Shown piece after piece: positions 22,943-31,297 of a stretch of DNA of 49,360 bases (the stretch's first letter is position 1; each line of letters opens with the position of its first letter). Origin of the DNA: Candidatus Baltobacteraceae bacterium (lineage in GTDB: Bacteria > Vulcanimicrobiota > Vulcanimicrobiia > Vulcanimicrobiales > Vulcanimicrobiaceae). Both the position numbers and the translations under genes were made by a program. The stretch is taken from assembly GCA_036559195.1 (NCBI GenBank), contig DATBTN010000066.1, positions 1 to 49,360 of the forward strand, given 5' to 3'. The notes below the pieces were generated by a model. That model had not been told where the DNA came from. It searched no databases and worked only from the letters and a program-made list of their open reading frames with translations.

Positions 22943-24220
22943 TTAGATCCTCGTAGTGGGCGCGGTGCCGGTCGTTTCGGTCAGCAGGTCGATAACGTGC
23001 GCTCTTGACGTGCGGGTGCGGCGCGCCAACTGCGCGACGATCTCGTTCATCGCCTCGGCACGAGCGACGGAACCGACGAAGAGATGCTGCAGCGCGCGCG
23101 TAAAGCGGGCGCCGGAGACGCTGGTTTTGATCTGGGATGCATCGGTAACGGGGGGGTCCAATCGCCACACCGCACGCGACCCATGACTGAGCGACCAATA
23201 GGCCTTGCGCATCGTTCCGACCGTTGCGTAAAGGCCCAGACGATCGCCGATCGTTCCGTAGTGGCCGCGGAGTTCGGCTGAGAAGGCGATGCGCCCCTCG
23301 ACGTACGGTTTGACATCGCTCAGCCACAGCACCAGCAGCAGCACGAGCAGCGCATCCGGCTCCCACACCGCGTGCGCGCTCCAGGCAATACCAGCGAGCG
23401 AATCGGCTGCCGGCAACCCGGCGAGTGCGGCATGCACGATGGCTTCGCGCTCCGAAGCCGGCTGCTTGCGATCCCGCGGAGTCGCCTGCCCGATCAGATG
23501 CAGCATCGCCTCGACGATCGTGTCGATCGCGGTCTGAACCGCCGTCGAGCGCTTGTAGGAGAACACCAGCTTGTTGAGCGCCCCGAACCGCGCCAGATAG
23601 ACGCGCGCGTCGCCGACGTTTGCAAAGAGCTGGCGCTGTATGGCCGTTGCGGTAACGCCGACGGAAGCGGCCACTACGGGGTGCGTGTCGACCTCGCTCG
23701 CAAGCGCCTCGTAATGCCGAAGGGCGTCGACGCCCGCGATCGCGGTGAGCCGTTTGCTATAGAGCGGAATCAGCGCGCGCGCGTGCGGCGCCGTTTTTGC
23801 GGCGATCGCGAGGTCGAGGACGAGTTGCGCATCCGCGAGCGACTCCGTGATCGCGTCGTAGACGGGCTTCGATTGCATCAGACGCAGATCGACGATCCAC
23901 GTCGAAAGGTTCTGCGTAAACGCGTCGTTCTTTCGATACTCCCGGCGAAGTGCGATCCATGCCGCTTCGAGATCTTCTGCCGACTTCGCGTGGGTCGCGA
24001 GTTCGTAAACGTATAAAAAGCGATAGGTTGCATCCGCCGGCAGCGCCGTGCCCGCTTCGTATTGCTGGCGCCAGTAAATGTAGAACGCCTTCTGCGCCAT
24101 GTTCAGATCGTGATAGTGCGGATAGTAAATGCGGCATGGCGGCATCGCCGCGGCGGCGACGGGAGCCTCCGGGCGCGCCGGAAAGCCGGCGCGTGCGTGC
24201 GCGCTAAAGACCGGAGTCAT
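22943..24220 (-). CDS. TerB_N-domain protein of the BrxD/helicase operon
   Basis: This 425-residue protein is first in the operon. After about 25 low-complexity residues comes a stretch typical of TerB_N: 'YYPHYHDLNMAQKAFYIYWRQQYEAG', then 'YRFLYVYELA' and 'WIALRREYRKNDAF'. The rest is mostly helical and ends in a basic region (about residues 370-425, ARRTRTSRAHVIDLL). I see no nuclease or metal site. TerB_N proteins accompany DUF2791 ATPases and helicases and are thought to be structural or sensing partners. The domain call rests on pattern recall. Confidence 0.72.
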   Translation of the reverse strand: MTPVFSAHARAGFPARPEAPVAAAAMPPCRIYYPHYHDLNMAQKAFYIYWRQQYEAGTALPADATYRFLYVYELATHAKSAEDLEAAWIALRREYRKNDAFTQNLSTWIVDLRLMQSKPVYDAITESLADAQLVLDLAIAAKTAPHARALIPLYSKRLTAIAGVDALRHYEALASEVDTHPVVAASVGVTATAIQRQLFANVGDARVYLARFGALNKLVFSYKRSTAVQTAIDTIVEAMLHLIGQATPRDRKQPASEREAIVHAALAGLPAADSLAGIAWSAHAVWEPDALLVLLLVLWLSDVKPYVEGRIAFSAELRGHYGTIGDRLGLYATVGTMRKAYWSLSHGSRAVWRLDPPVTDASQIKTSVSGARFTRALQHLFVGSVARAEAMNEIVAQLARRTRTSRAHVIDLLTETTGTAPTTRI

Positions 24221-24282
24221 CCGCAGTAAAGGCCAGACATAGACCGGTTAAACTTCGCTAGCGAAGAGCCGAATCCTCAGTA

Positions 24283-24322
24283 CTGAAAAAAGGACCGGCA
24301 GCGGCCGGTCCTTTTTTTTCAG
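24283..24322. terminator. Bidirectional intrinsic terminator
   Basis: A hairpin with stem GGACCGGC / GCCGGTCC and loop AGCG is bordered by A6 on the left and T8 on the right, so it has a U-tail on either strand. It lies 15 bases past the stop of the YVTN propeller gene (minus strand), which it should terminate, and it insulates the TerB_N operon that starts at 24220. Confidence 0.85.
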
Positions 24323-24337
24323 CGAACGCCGCGCTCC

Positions 24338-25240
24338 TTAGGGCGTGAAGGTGTACTTCTGCACGAAGGCGCCGCTCTTATCGCCGGAGACCACGAAGAC
24401 GCTGCCGGTCTTCGAGTCGATCGCCGTCGTGTGCACGTGGTCCGACACGGCGGTCTGCCCCACGATCGTCAGCGCCGCCCCGTCGGTTTTAAGCATCGTT
24501 AGCTTACCACCGCCGGCACATGCCATAACGTCGGTCGCTTGGTCGAGATCGCACTGATCCACGCGCGTCGGAAAGTCGATCGTCTGCACTTTAGTGCCGT
24601 CGGTTTTATAGACGGAGAACTTCATGTTCTCGCCGCCGGCGAGCAGTTCGCCGTGCGCCACGTCCAACTGCAGCGGATGGTTGTTGGTAAGTTCCGGCGT
24701 CGCGATCGTGCGCGTAACCTTGAGCGTGGTTGGATCGATCACCGCGATCTCGCTCATGTTCGCGATGTTCTGATAGATTACGTGCGTCTTTGGATCGATC
24801 TGAAGATACTCGGGCTTGTGACCCGGAAGCGCGACCGACCCAATCTGTTTGAACGTCTGCGAATCGATCACGAAGATCTGCGTGCCGTCGTCCTCATCAC
24901 CGTAAATTCGGTGCAGAGTTGGGTCGTAGGCGATCGCGTCGACGTGTCCGGAGACCGCTACCCGATTGATCTCTTTCATCGTCACGGGGTCGACTTCCGA
25001 GATCGCGTTATCGCCACCGTCGCCGGTAAAAACGTGGCCGTTGGCAGGGTCCACGGCGACGCCGGCCATCGGGCCCACTTTTACGGAGCCGAGCACCTTA
25101 CCGGTATCGGCGTCAACGATAAGCAGGTCCGAGGCGCCGCCATGTGCGGCATAGACCCGGCGGCGCACGGCGTCGACCGTGACGTAATCGAATCCGCCGG
25201 GCGCGGCGATTTGTTGCGGTGGGGCGGCAACGATAGGCAT
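24338..25240 (-). CDS. YVTN-type beta-propeller repeat protein
   Basis: I chose ATG 25240 because GGAGG lies 7 bases before it. The 300-residue protein consists of about seven repeats of the pattern 'v.vD..tgkvigsv.vg...v.vDp..g.vf', for example 'LLIVDADTGKVLGSVKVG', 'VAVDPANGHVF' and 'AIDSKTGSVFVVSGD'. This is the YncE/YVTN seven-bladed propeller. There is no signal peptide at this start, so it may be cytoplasmic or carry a non-classical leader. It is divergent from the TonB-dependent receptor, and a terminator follows. The ligand is unknown. Confidence 0.82.
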   Translation of the reverse strand: MPIVAAPPQQIAAPGGFDYVTVDAVRRRVYAAHGGASDLLIVDADTGKVLGSVKVGPMAGVAVDPANGHVFTGDGGDNAISEVDPVTMKEINRVAVSGHVDAIAYDPTLHRIYGDEDDGTQIFVIDSQTFKQIGSVALPGHKPEYLQIDPKTHVIYQNIANMSEIAVIDPTTLKVTRTIATPELTNNHPLQLDVAHGELLAGGENMKFSVYKTDGTKVQTIDFPTRVDQCDLDQATDVMACAGGGKLTMLKTDGAALTIVGQTAVSDHVHTTAIDSKTGSVFVVSGDKSGAFVQKYTFTP

Positions 25241-25416
25241 GAACGATCCTCCGAAAAGCAACGTGTCCTGAAGCTATCTTGCACGGTAACCCAAAAACCT
25301 TTCGATACCCTTAAGGCGCGAATAACGCAGCCTTAATTTGGGCCTTCTACGGTGACTACGGAGGCGTGCGTGGTGTCGCACTCCGACCTTGCTATTGTTT
25401 CGTAGGAGATGAAAGA

Positions 25417-28107
25417 ATGTCGACCTCTCGCATGCCGCGCCACCTGACGGCGCTGCTATGCCTGATTCTGACGGCCGTTCTGATCGTTCCGCAGGCTGCC
25501 GTTGCACAAGGGCAGGCATCCGTCGCAACGATCTCGGGAACGCTCGTCGATCAGCAGAGCGGCTTACCAGTCGCAAACGCGAAGATCGTCCTCTACCAGG
25601 GTACCAAACGTACCGCCGACACGACCAGCAACCCGAACGGCGAGTTCCAATTTACAAACGCCGACCCCGGCGTCTATACCCTCGAAATCAGCGCGGTCGG
25701 GTATCAGACCGGCCAATCCGCCGACCTCTATGCTTTCGCCGGTCAATCGACGGCGATCCGCACGGTACTCGTGCGCGCGACGACCCAGACCGGCGGCCTG
25801 CGCGAGATCGCCTCGGTTACCTCGTCGAGTCACGGGCTGCAAACCAGTTCGGTCATCACCCAGCAAATTTCGTCGCAAACGATTCAGCGCGAAGGCGTGC
25901 TGCGCGTCGCCGACGCCCTGACCGCGCTCCCCGGCGTGAGCGCGAACGATCTCGACTCCGCGCCGGGCGACGATCTGCACATCAATCTGCGCGGTCTGCC
26001 GGGCTCCGAGACTTCGGCGCTCATCGACGGGCTTCCGACCGGCCCTGTGGGCGTGGGTTCCGGCCAACGCGGCGGCTACAACTTTCAGCTATCGCCGTCG
26101 TTTGCGCTGAGCAACGTACAAGTTGCGTACGGAACCGGCGGCACCGCGCTCTACGGAACCGACACGGTCGGCGGCGCGATCGACTTTCAAACGATCGACC
26201 CCACCGTTACGCCCGCATCGAGCGTCGAACTCGGATTCGGCACGCAGGGCCGCCAGCAGTCGGTGGTCACCGCGACGGGGACCTCGGGACGCCTCGGCTA
26301 TGCGCTCGAGGGCAGCGTTCAAGGCACGTGGGGGAATTTCAAACCCGGCGCCTTCACACAAAACGGCCTGCTGCTTTCCGGCGGCAACGGTTACGTGGCC
26401 GACGCTTCGCCCTCCAACGTCGCTCTCAATACGTATCCCGTTTCGGGGAACTACCTGCTGCGTACGAATCTGCTCAAACTGCGCTATCACCTCACGCCGC
26501 AGACGAGCCTCACGGCGCTCGGTTACGTGGCAACGTCGTGGGACGATAAGTCCGGCGAAGGCGACAACGACGCGCTCTCCCGGGAGTACGTCGGCGCGTA
26601 CTTCGATGCGACCGTGGCGCCCGGCGCGAACTGCGTTCCGGTGAAGGTTACCGATGCCGGCGCCACACAGTGCTTCACGCGCAATCAACTCGTCAACAAC
26701 TTCAACGGCGCCCTCGGCGGCGGCGGAACCGCGTGGCAGGCGCTGCGCAACCAGCACTACAGCCTGCGCTTGGACACCGAGCACGGGCACAATCAGATCT
26801 CGGCAAGCACCTTCTTCGATACGTTCAATACGCTCTACGATCGCTACCCGATCGGCGCGTCGAACAACGGCCACGTGAACAACTATCAAACGGTCGGCGA
26901 GCGCATCAGCGACGATATCGTGAGCGAGAAAAACGATCTCGGATTCGGCGTCTATGCCTTCAATCAACGCGAGATCGACCAGTTCTTCGACGCGACCGGC
27001 ATCACCACGACGCCGACGCTGAACTCGTCGTTCACGAACTTCTTCGTGCGCGACTCCTTCACGCCGAACCCGCATTTCTCGGCGTTCGCCAGCGGCTGGT
27101 TCAAAAACAACTCGATCACGAATCGCTCGGAGTTTAGCCCGCGACTAACGCTCGTCTTCCGTCCGACCTACCGCGACGTCGTGCGCTTTAGTGCCGGTCA
27201 TTCCGAGGGCGTTCCGCAAGTCGGCCTGCTCCACTCCGCGGTCGCATATAATACGAGCCCGACGAACATCACTAACCCCAACTGCCAACTGCAGACGGTC
27301 GCGCAATCGTCGAATCCCACGCTCCAGTCGGAGAAGGCGACCGATCTCGAGGCGAGCATCGGGCATCGCTTCGGCAACGATACGAACCTGCAGCTCACGG
27401 GCTACTCGATGAACGAAACCGGCGTGCTCTTTAGCAACGTGGTTCCGCTCGGCACGTTCGGTCTTGCGCCGCCTGCGAACTTGCTCTCGCAGTATCTGCA
27501 GCAACTCGACAATAACTGCAGTGCGAAGATTCCCGGCTATACCGCGTCGATCGCGAATCTCGGCACGACGACGGTCTTCAACGCCGGAGCGGGCCGTTTC
27601 CAAGGGCTCACGTTCCAGGGTCGCGTGCGCTTCACTCCGCACGCCTATTTCGACTTCAATTACAGCACGATTTCGGCGCGCTACTTCAACATGCCGCAAC
27701 TCTCGCTGCAGAATAACGTCACGCTCATCGACGGCGGGCAGATCGGCCGGGTTCCGTTCCAGCAGGGGAGTCTCGGCGTCGATTTCTCCAGTAACAAGGG
27801 GTTCGAAGCGCGGTTAGACGGCTACTACGTGGGCAACAATAACGGTCTTCAGCGCAAGCCGTACACGTTCTTCAACGGCGCCATCAGCGAGCAAGTACGC
27901 AACCTCACGTTTAGCCTTGGTGCGTACAATCTCTTCAATAGTCAGTACGACAGCTTCGGTCGCATCGGTGAGGGCGTGTTCGTCCCGGAGAACCCGTACG
28001 GCACCGACACCACCGCGCTGCAGCAAGCCTTCAACAGCGGCATCGGCGAACAATTCGGCCTCCCCCAACGCTCCATACTCTTCACCGTAACCTCCCGCAT
28101 CAAGTAA
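25417..28107 (+). CDS. TonB-dependent receptor with carboxypeptidase-regulatory-like domain
   Basis: This 896-residue outer-membrane receptor starts at ATG 25417 (AGGAG 8 bases upstream) with the signal peptide HLTALLCLILTAVLIVPQAAVAQ. Residues about 35-110 form a CarboxypepD_reg-like beta-sandwich (GTLVDQQSGLPVANAKIVLYQG). The plug domain follows with 'VADALTALPGVSANDL', then 'INLRGLPGSETSALIDGLPTGPVG' and 'GTALYGTDTVGGAIDF'. A long beta-barrel ends in 'RSILFTVTSRIK', lacking the usual terminal aromatic. It imports a large or scarce ligand at the expense of TonB energy. No neighbouring gene hints at the ligand. Confidence 0.9.
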   Translation: MSTSRMPRHLTALLCLILTAVLIVPQAAVAQGQASVATISGTLVDQQSGLPVANAKIVLYQGTKRTADTTSNPNGEFQFTNADPGVYTLEISAVGYQTGQSADLYAFAGQSTAIRTVLVRATTQTGGLREIASVTSSSHGLQTSSVITQQISSQTIQREGVLRVADALTALPGVSANDLDSAPGDDLHINLRGLPGSETSALIDGLPTGPVGVGSGQRGGYNFQLSPSFALSNVQVAYGTGGTALYGTDTVGGAIDFQTIDPTVTPASSVELGFGTQGRQQSVVTATGTSGRLGYALEGSVQGTWGNFKPGAFTQNGLLLSGGNGYVADASPSNVALNTYPVSGNYLLRTNLLKLRYHLTPQTSLTALGYVATSWDDKSGEGDNDALSREYVGAYFDATVAPGANCVPVKVTDAGATQCFTRNQLVNNFNGALGGGGTAWQALRNQHYSLRLDTEHGHNQISASTFFDTFNTLYDRYPIGASNNGHVNNYQTVGERISDDIVSEKNDLGFGVYAFNQREIDQFFDATGITTTPTLNSSFTNFFVRDSFTPNPHFSAFASGWFKNNSITNRSEFSPRLTLVFRPTYRDVVRFSAGHSEGVPQVGLLHSAVAYNTSPTNITNPNCQLQTVAQSSNPTLQSEKATDLEASIGHRFGNDTNLQLTGYSMNETGVLFSNVVPLGTFGLAPPANLLSQYLQQLDNNCSAKIPGYTASIANLGTTTVFNAGAGRFQGLTFQGRVRFTPHAYFDFNYSTISARYFNMPQLSLQNNVTLIDGGQIGRVPFQQGSLGVDFSSNKGFEARLDGYYVGNNNGLQRKPYTFFNGAISEQVRNLTFSLGAYNLFNSQYDSFGRIGEGVFVPENPYGTDTTALQQAFNSGIGEQFGLPQRSILFTVTSRIK

Positions 28108-28125
28108 CCCCCGCGACTTCAACGA

Positions 28126-28275
28126 AGCTCCGTCCTTCGACAAGCTCAGGATGACAAGGAGAGGGCGCGCCTCTTGTCATCCTGAGCCTGTCGAAGGACG
28201 AGCTTGTCTACACACCCCCGCACCAAATAACGCTCTCCCCCCTTTGTCATCCTGAGCTTGTCGAAGGACGGAGCT
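28126..28275. repeat. Dispersed repeat cluster, copy 3, with perfect 32-base inverted arms
   Basis: Positions 28126-28157 and 28244-28275 are exact inverted copies of a 32-base segment containing CCTTCGACAAGCTCAGGATG. A third, slightly different copy lies between them (about 28174-28200). The element fills the gap between the convergent TonB receptor and the 91-residue gene, and it supplies part of the stop codon of that gene. A long hairpin could end transcription from both sides. Confidence 0.88.
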
Positions 28276-28549
28276 ACGGTTGCGGGTCGGTGTCGTGGAA
28301 GGTGCCACGTTTGGCGGTGTCGTCTAGGTCGAGGTCTTCGAGCAAATAGTAGACGATTTTGCGATCGTCGAAGCCGACTTTGACCAGCTCGCGGCCGCCG
28401 ATGGTAACCACCTCGTGGACGTGACCGGTTTGGCCCGCATACGTGTAGTTGACGGCGGTGTAGTTCGGATCGCCGGCTTTTGGATGCGGCGTCGCTTTTA
28501 CGCCTCGCAGCGGCGTGTTGTGCCGGTGCGGGGTCTTCTTCTCGGGCAT
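28274..28549 (-). CDS. Small hypothetical protein
   Basis: The 91-residue product starts at ATG 28549; longer readings enter the shadow of the next gene. It is a basic-to-acidic soluble protein with a beta-rich centre (YTYAGQTGHVHEVVTIGGRELVKVGF) and an acidic tail (YYLLEDLDLDDTAK). No signal peptide, membrane segment or recognised domain was seen. It is divergent from the carbonic-anhydrase-like gene with 27 bases between starts. Function not recognised. Confidence 0.55.
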   Translation of the reverse strand: MPEKKTPHRHNTPLRGVKATPHPKAGDPNYTAVNYTYAGQTGHVHEVVTIGGRELVKVGFDDRKIVYYLLEDLDLDDTAKRGTFHDTDPQP

Positions 28550-28576
28550 GCGAAAGAGATTCGCCGGAGGTAGCAC

Positions 28577-29101
28577 ATGCTCATCGAGTACCGTGGGAAG
28601 ACGCCGAAAGTAGACCCGAGCGCCTTTATCGCGCCGACCGCCGTGCTGATCGGCGACGTCGAAGTCGGGCCGGAATCGAGCATCTGGTTCGGCACGGTCA
28701 TCCGGGCCGACAACGGGCCGATTCGCATCGGCGCGCGCACGTCCATTCAGGACAACGCCGTCGTGCACGTGAGCGAACACGGTCAAACGATCGTCGGCGA
28801 CGACGTGACCGTCGGCCACTGCGCGGTCATGGAAGACTGCCACATCAAGAATCGCGCGCTGATCGGCAGCAATGCGGTGATCCTCAACGGTGCCACGGTC
28901 GGCGAGCGCTCGCTTATCGCGGCCGGAAGCGTCGTTGGGGAACGCACCGAGATTCCCGACGGCGTGCTCGCGGCCGGAGCGCCCGCCAAAGTCAAGAAAA
29001 CGATCGAAGGCGAGGCGGCGACGTGGATCGAGATCAGCGCGAACGAGTACGTGAAACTCTCGCGTTCCTATCTCGCCGAGGGCATCGGCAAAACCGTATA
29101 A
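28577..29101 (+). CDS. Gamma-carbonic-anhydrase-like hexapeptide-repeat protein, altered metal site
   Basis: This 174-residue left-handed beta-helix protein has the CamH/YrdA/PaaY layout: 'PTAVLIGDVEVGPESSIWFGTVIRAD', then 'IGARTSIQDNAVVHV', then 'VGHCAVMEDC', closing with 'VLAAGAPAKVKK'. Gamma carbonic anhydrases bind zinc through three His. Here His64 and His81 are present, but the position of the third (residue 86, where most read GHxAxLHGC) is Glu. It may bind metal differently, use His89, or be a non-catalytic or acyl-CoA-related member. Good confidence in family, low in activity. Confidence 0.88.
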   Translation: MLIEYRGKTPKVDPSAFIAPTAVLIGDVEVGPESSIWFGTVIRADNGPIRIGARTSIQDNAVVHVSEHGQTIVGDDVTVGHCAVMEDCHIKNRALIGSNAVILNGATVGERSLIAAGSVVGERTEIPDGVLAAGAPAKVKKTIEGEAATWIEISANEYVKLSRSYLAEGIGKTV

Positions 29102-29198
29102 GCAACCGGTGGGCCATTCGGGGCAGTATCAAAAGGGAGAGGTCCGGACATATAACCGTAGGGAGCGCTACGGTACGCAATATTTGGAGATTCCGTGC

Positions 29199-29858
29199 GT
29201 GAAGCATCCATCGACCCATCGCCGCATTAGGAACGCGTTGCTCGCCATCGCGCTTGGAATCGCTAGCGTTGGCTCCGCGACTGCAGCGACGAATGATGCC
29301 GTCTCTAAACATGTTTCGATTTCGGGCAGGGCGTTACAGCACTTTAGTGCGTCGCATTCGCTTGAGGACCTGAATACTGCGATCGACACCATGCAATCGG
29401 CGCTGGACATCAATGCGTTCACCCCTCAAAACTTCATCGCTGATCGGCGCACACTTGTACGAGGCTGGGCGCAAGTCCTGAGAGTAGTCGCAAGTGTCTA
29501 CGATCCAACATTCAATCCGCATGCGTTGCTGGCGTGCCCGACCCCGCCCGGAGGGATGCTTGTGCCGTGTGCAGACCCGAATGGGATTAAGGACCCGGCG
29601 CAAAGGGCCAGCTACGCGGCCGCGCTCGCGACATTTCATCATTACCTCAAGCAGCGACTCCGTTATCAGCAGATTCACAATCTCGATCAGGGGGCAATGA
29701 GTAACCTCAGCTTGGCTTTGGACTCGCTTCGCAAACTTGCGCCCGACGGAACGCCTGCTGACTTTGTTGCACTCGATGGCATACTTCAGCAAGCCGGACT
29801 CAGCGATGCGAGGCGAACGAAGATCGACGCCATGCTCTGCGCTCGACCCGGGATTTAG
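29199..29858 (+). CDS. Hypothetical secreted protein
   Basis: I chose GTG 29199 because GGAGA lies about 10 bases upstream and it begins a plausible signal peptide (RRIRNALLAIALGIASVGSATAA). The in-frame alternative at 29109 would add 30 residues before it. The mature part (about 190 residues) is helical, with 'LEDLNTAIDTMQSALDI', a central Cys-Pro segment (LLACPTPPGGMLVPCADPNG) and a helical C-terminus. The two central Cys could form a disulfide. No family recognised. Confidence 0.6.
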   Translation: MKHPSTHRRIRNALLAIALGIASVGSATAATNDAVSKHVSISGRALQHFSASHSLEDLNTAIDTMQSALDINAFTPQNFIADRRTLVRGWAQVLRVVASVYDPTFNPHALLACPTPPGGMLVPCADPNGIKDPAQRASYAAALATFHHYLKQRLRYQQIHNLDQGAMSNLSLALDSLRKLAPDGTPADFVALDGILQQAGLSDARRTKIDAMLCARPGI

Positions 29859-29929
29859 ATTCTATTTGCCGTCATCAAGCCGAAATGCCGCCGCATGCCG
29901 TGGCCAGCTCGTTGTAATGCTACTGCTAG

Positions 29930-31297
29930 CTACTGGGCGGTCGGAAAGTGCGATTCGTCGGCGTAGGGGACGAACAGCGTGAACTCGCTGCGGAAGCGCA
30001 GTTTCACGCTGCCGGTCGGGCCGTTGCGGTGTTTGGCGATGATGAACTCGGTGAGATCGGGTTCGGGCATCTCCTTGTTGTAGTAGCCTTCGCGGAAGAG
30101 AAACGCGACCATGTCGGCTTCTTGTTCGAGCGAGCCTGAGTCGCGCAGGTCGGAGAGCATCGGACGCTTGTCCGTACGCGATTCGACACCGCGGTTGAGC
30201 TGCGCGAGCGCAAAAATCGGCACGCCGAGATCTTTCGCGGTCGTCTTGAGCGTGCGGCAGATATCGGAGAGTTCTTCGTTGCGATTGCTGCTCTTGGTGA
30301 GCACGCTCGGATGCAAGAGCTGCAGGTAGTCGATAAAAACGGCCGAGAGACCCTGCGACGATTTTAACCGCCGGCAGCGGCTGCGAATATCGGAGATCGA
30401 GAGGCCGCCCGAATCGTCGAGATAGATCGGCAACTCATTGAGCGCACCCATCGCGTCGGAGATCTTCTCCCAATGGTGCGGCTTGATGTTTCCGCGACGC
30501 ATGTCGTGCATGCTGATCTCGGCCTCGGCGCAGATCAAACGCTGGATGAGTTCGTCATTCGACATTTCCAGCGAGAAGAACGCGATGGGGTCGCTCTCTT
30601 CACGTGCGGCCGCCACCGCCATGTTCAGGGCGAACGACGTCTTGCCCATGCCGGGGCGAGCGGCCAAGATGATGAAGTTGCCCGGCTGGAAGCCCGTCGT
30701 CATCTCGTCGATGTCGCGAAAGCCCGAAGTCAGGCCGGTCCGGCCGCCCCGGCTGTGAAAGAGCTTGTCGATCTGCTCGAAGGCCGGCTTGAGCAGGCGA
30801 TTGACCGGCACGAACTCGCCGTGCAGTTGCCGGCGGCCCACATCGTAAACGATCTGCTCGGAGCGATCGAGCGCGCCGACCACATCTTCTTCGTTTTCGA
30901 AGCCGATCTGCGAGATCTGCGTTCCGGCGTGAATCAGCCCGCGCAGCACGGCTTTTTCGCGCACGATCTTTGCATAGTACGCCGCCGATGCCGCCGTTTG
31001 CACGGTGTCCATGAGCGAGGTGACGTATGCGAGGCCGCCCACGCGCTCGAGCAAATCGCGCTGTTTGAGTTCCTCCGCCAGCGTGATCTTATCGAGCGGT
31101 TCGCCGCGATCGAACAAATGCTGCAGCGCGGAGTAGATCGTCTCGTGTACGTGCGCGTAGAAATCTTCGGGCTGCACGATCTCGGCGACGATACCCATGA
31201 TATCGCGATCGACGAGGATCGATCCGAGCAGGGCCATCTCCGCCTCGAGATTTTGAGGCGGAATTCGGTCCATGACCGGAAGATGCGAAACGCTCAT
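29930..31297 (-). CDS. dnaB: Replicative DNA helicase DnaB
   Basis: This 455-residue DnaB has the N-terminal helical domain (PPQNLEAEMALLGSILVD), linker, and RecA-like domain with Walker A AARPGMGKTSFALN (about residues 211-224). Further motifs are SLEMSNDELIQRL, Walker B 'VFIDYLQLL', 'LAQLNRGVE', and the closing 'AKHRNGPTGSVKLRF'. It is the hexameric 5'-3' helicase at the replication fork. Its ATG overlaps the stop of lonC by 4 bases, so it is the last gene of the rpsR-rplI-lonC-dnaB operon. Confidence 0.97.
   Translation of the reverse strand: MSVSHLPVMDRIPPQNLEAEMALLGSILVDRDIMGIVAEIVQPEDFYAHVHETIYSALQHLFDRGEPLDKITLAEELKQRDLLERVGGLAYVTSLMDTVQTAASAAYYAKIVREKAVLRGLIHAGTQISQIGFENEEDVVGALDRSEQIVYDVGRRQLHGEFVPVNRLLKPAFEQIDKLFHSRGGRTGLTSGFRDIDEMTTGFQPGNFIILAARPGMGKTSFALNMAVAAAREESDPIAFFSLEMSNDELIQRLICAEAEISMHDMRRGNIKPHHWEKISDAMGALNELPIYLDDSGGLSISDIRSRCRRLKSSQGLSAVFIDYLQLLHPSVLTKSSNRNEELSDICRTLKTTAKDLGVPIFALAQLNRGVESRTDKRPMLSDLRDSGSLEQEADMVAFLFREGYYNKEMPEPDLTEFIIAKHRNGPTGSVKLRFRSEFTLFVPYADESHFPTAQ

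Noticed and set aside
25241-25416. Cobalamin or other riboswitch upstream of the TonB receptor
   Set aside because: No B12-box or other conserved riboswitch motif was seen in the 176-base spacer.
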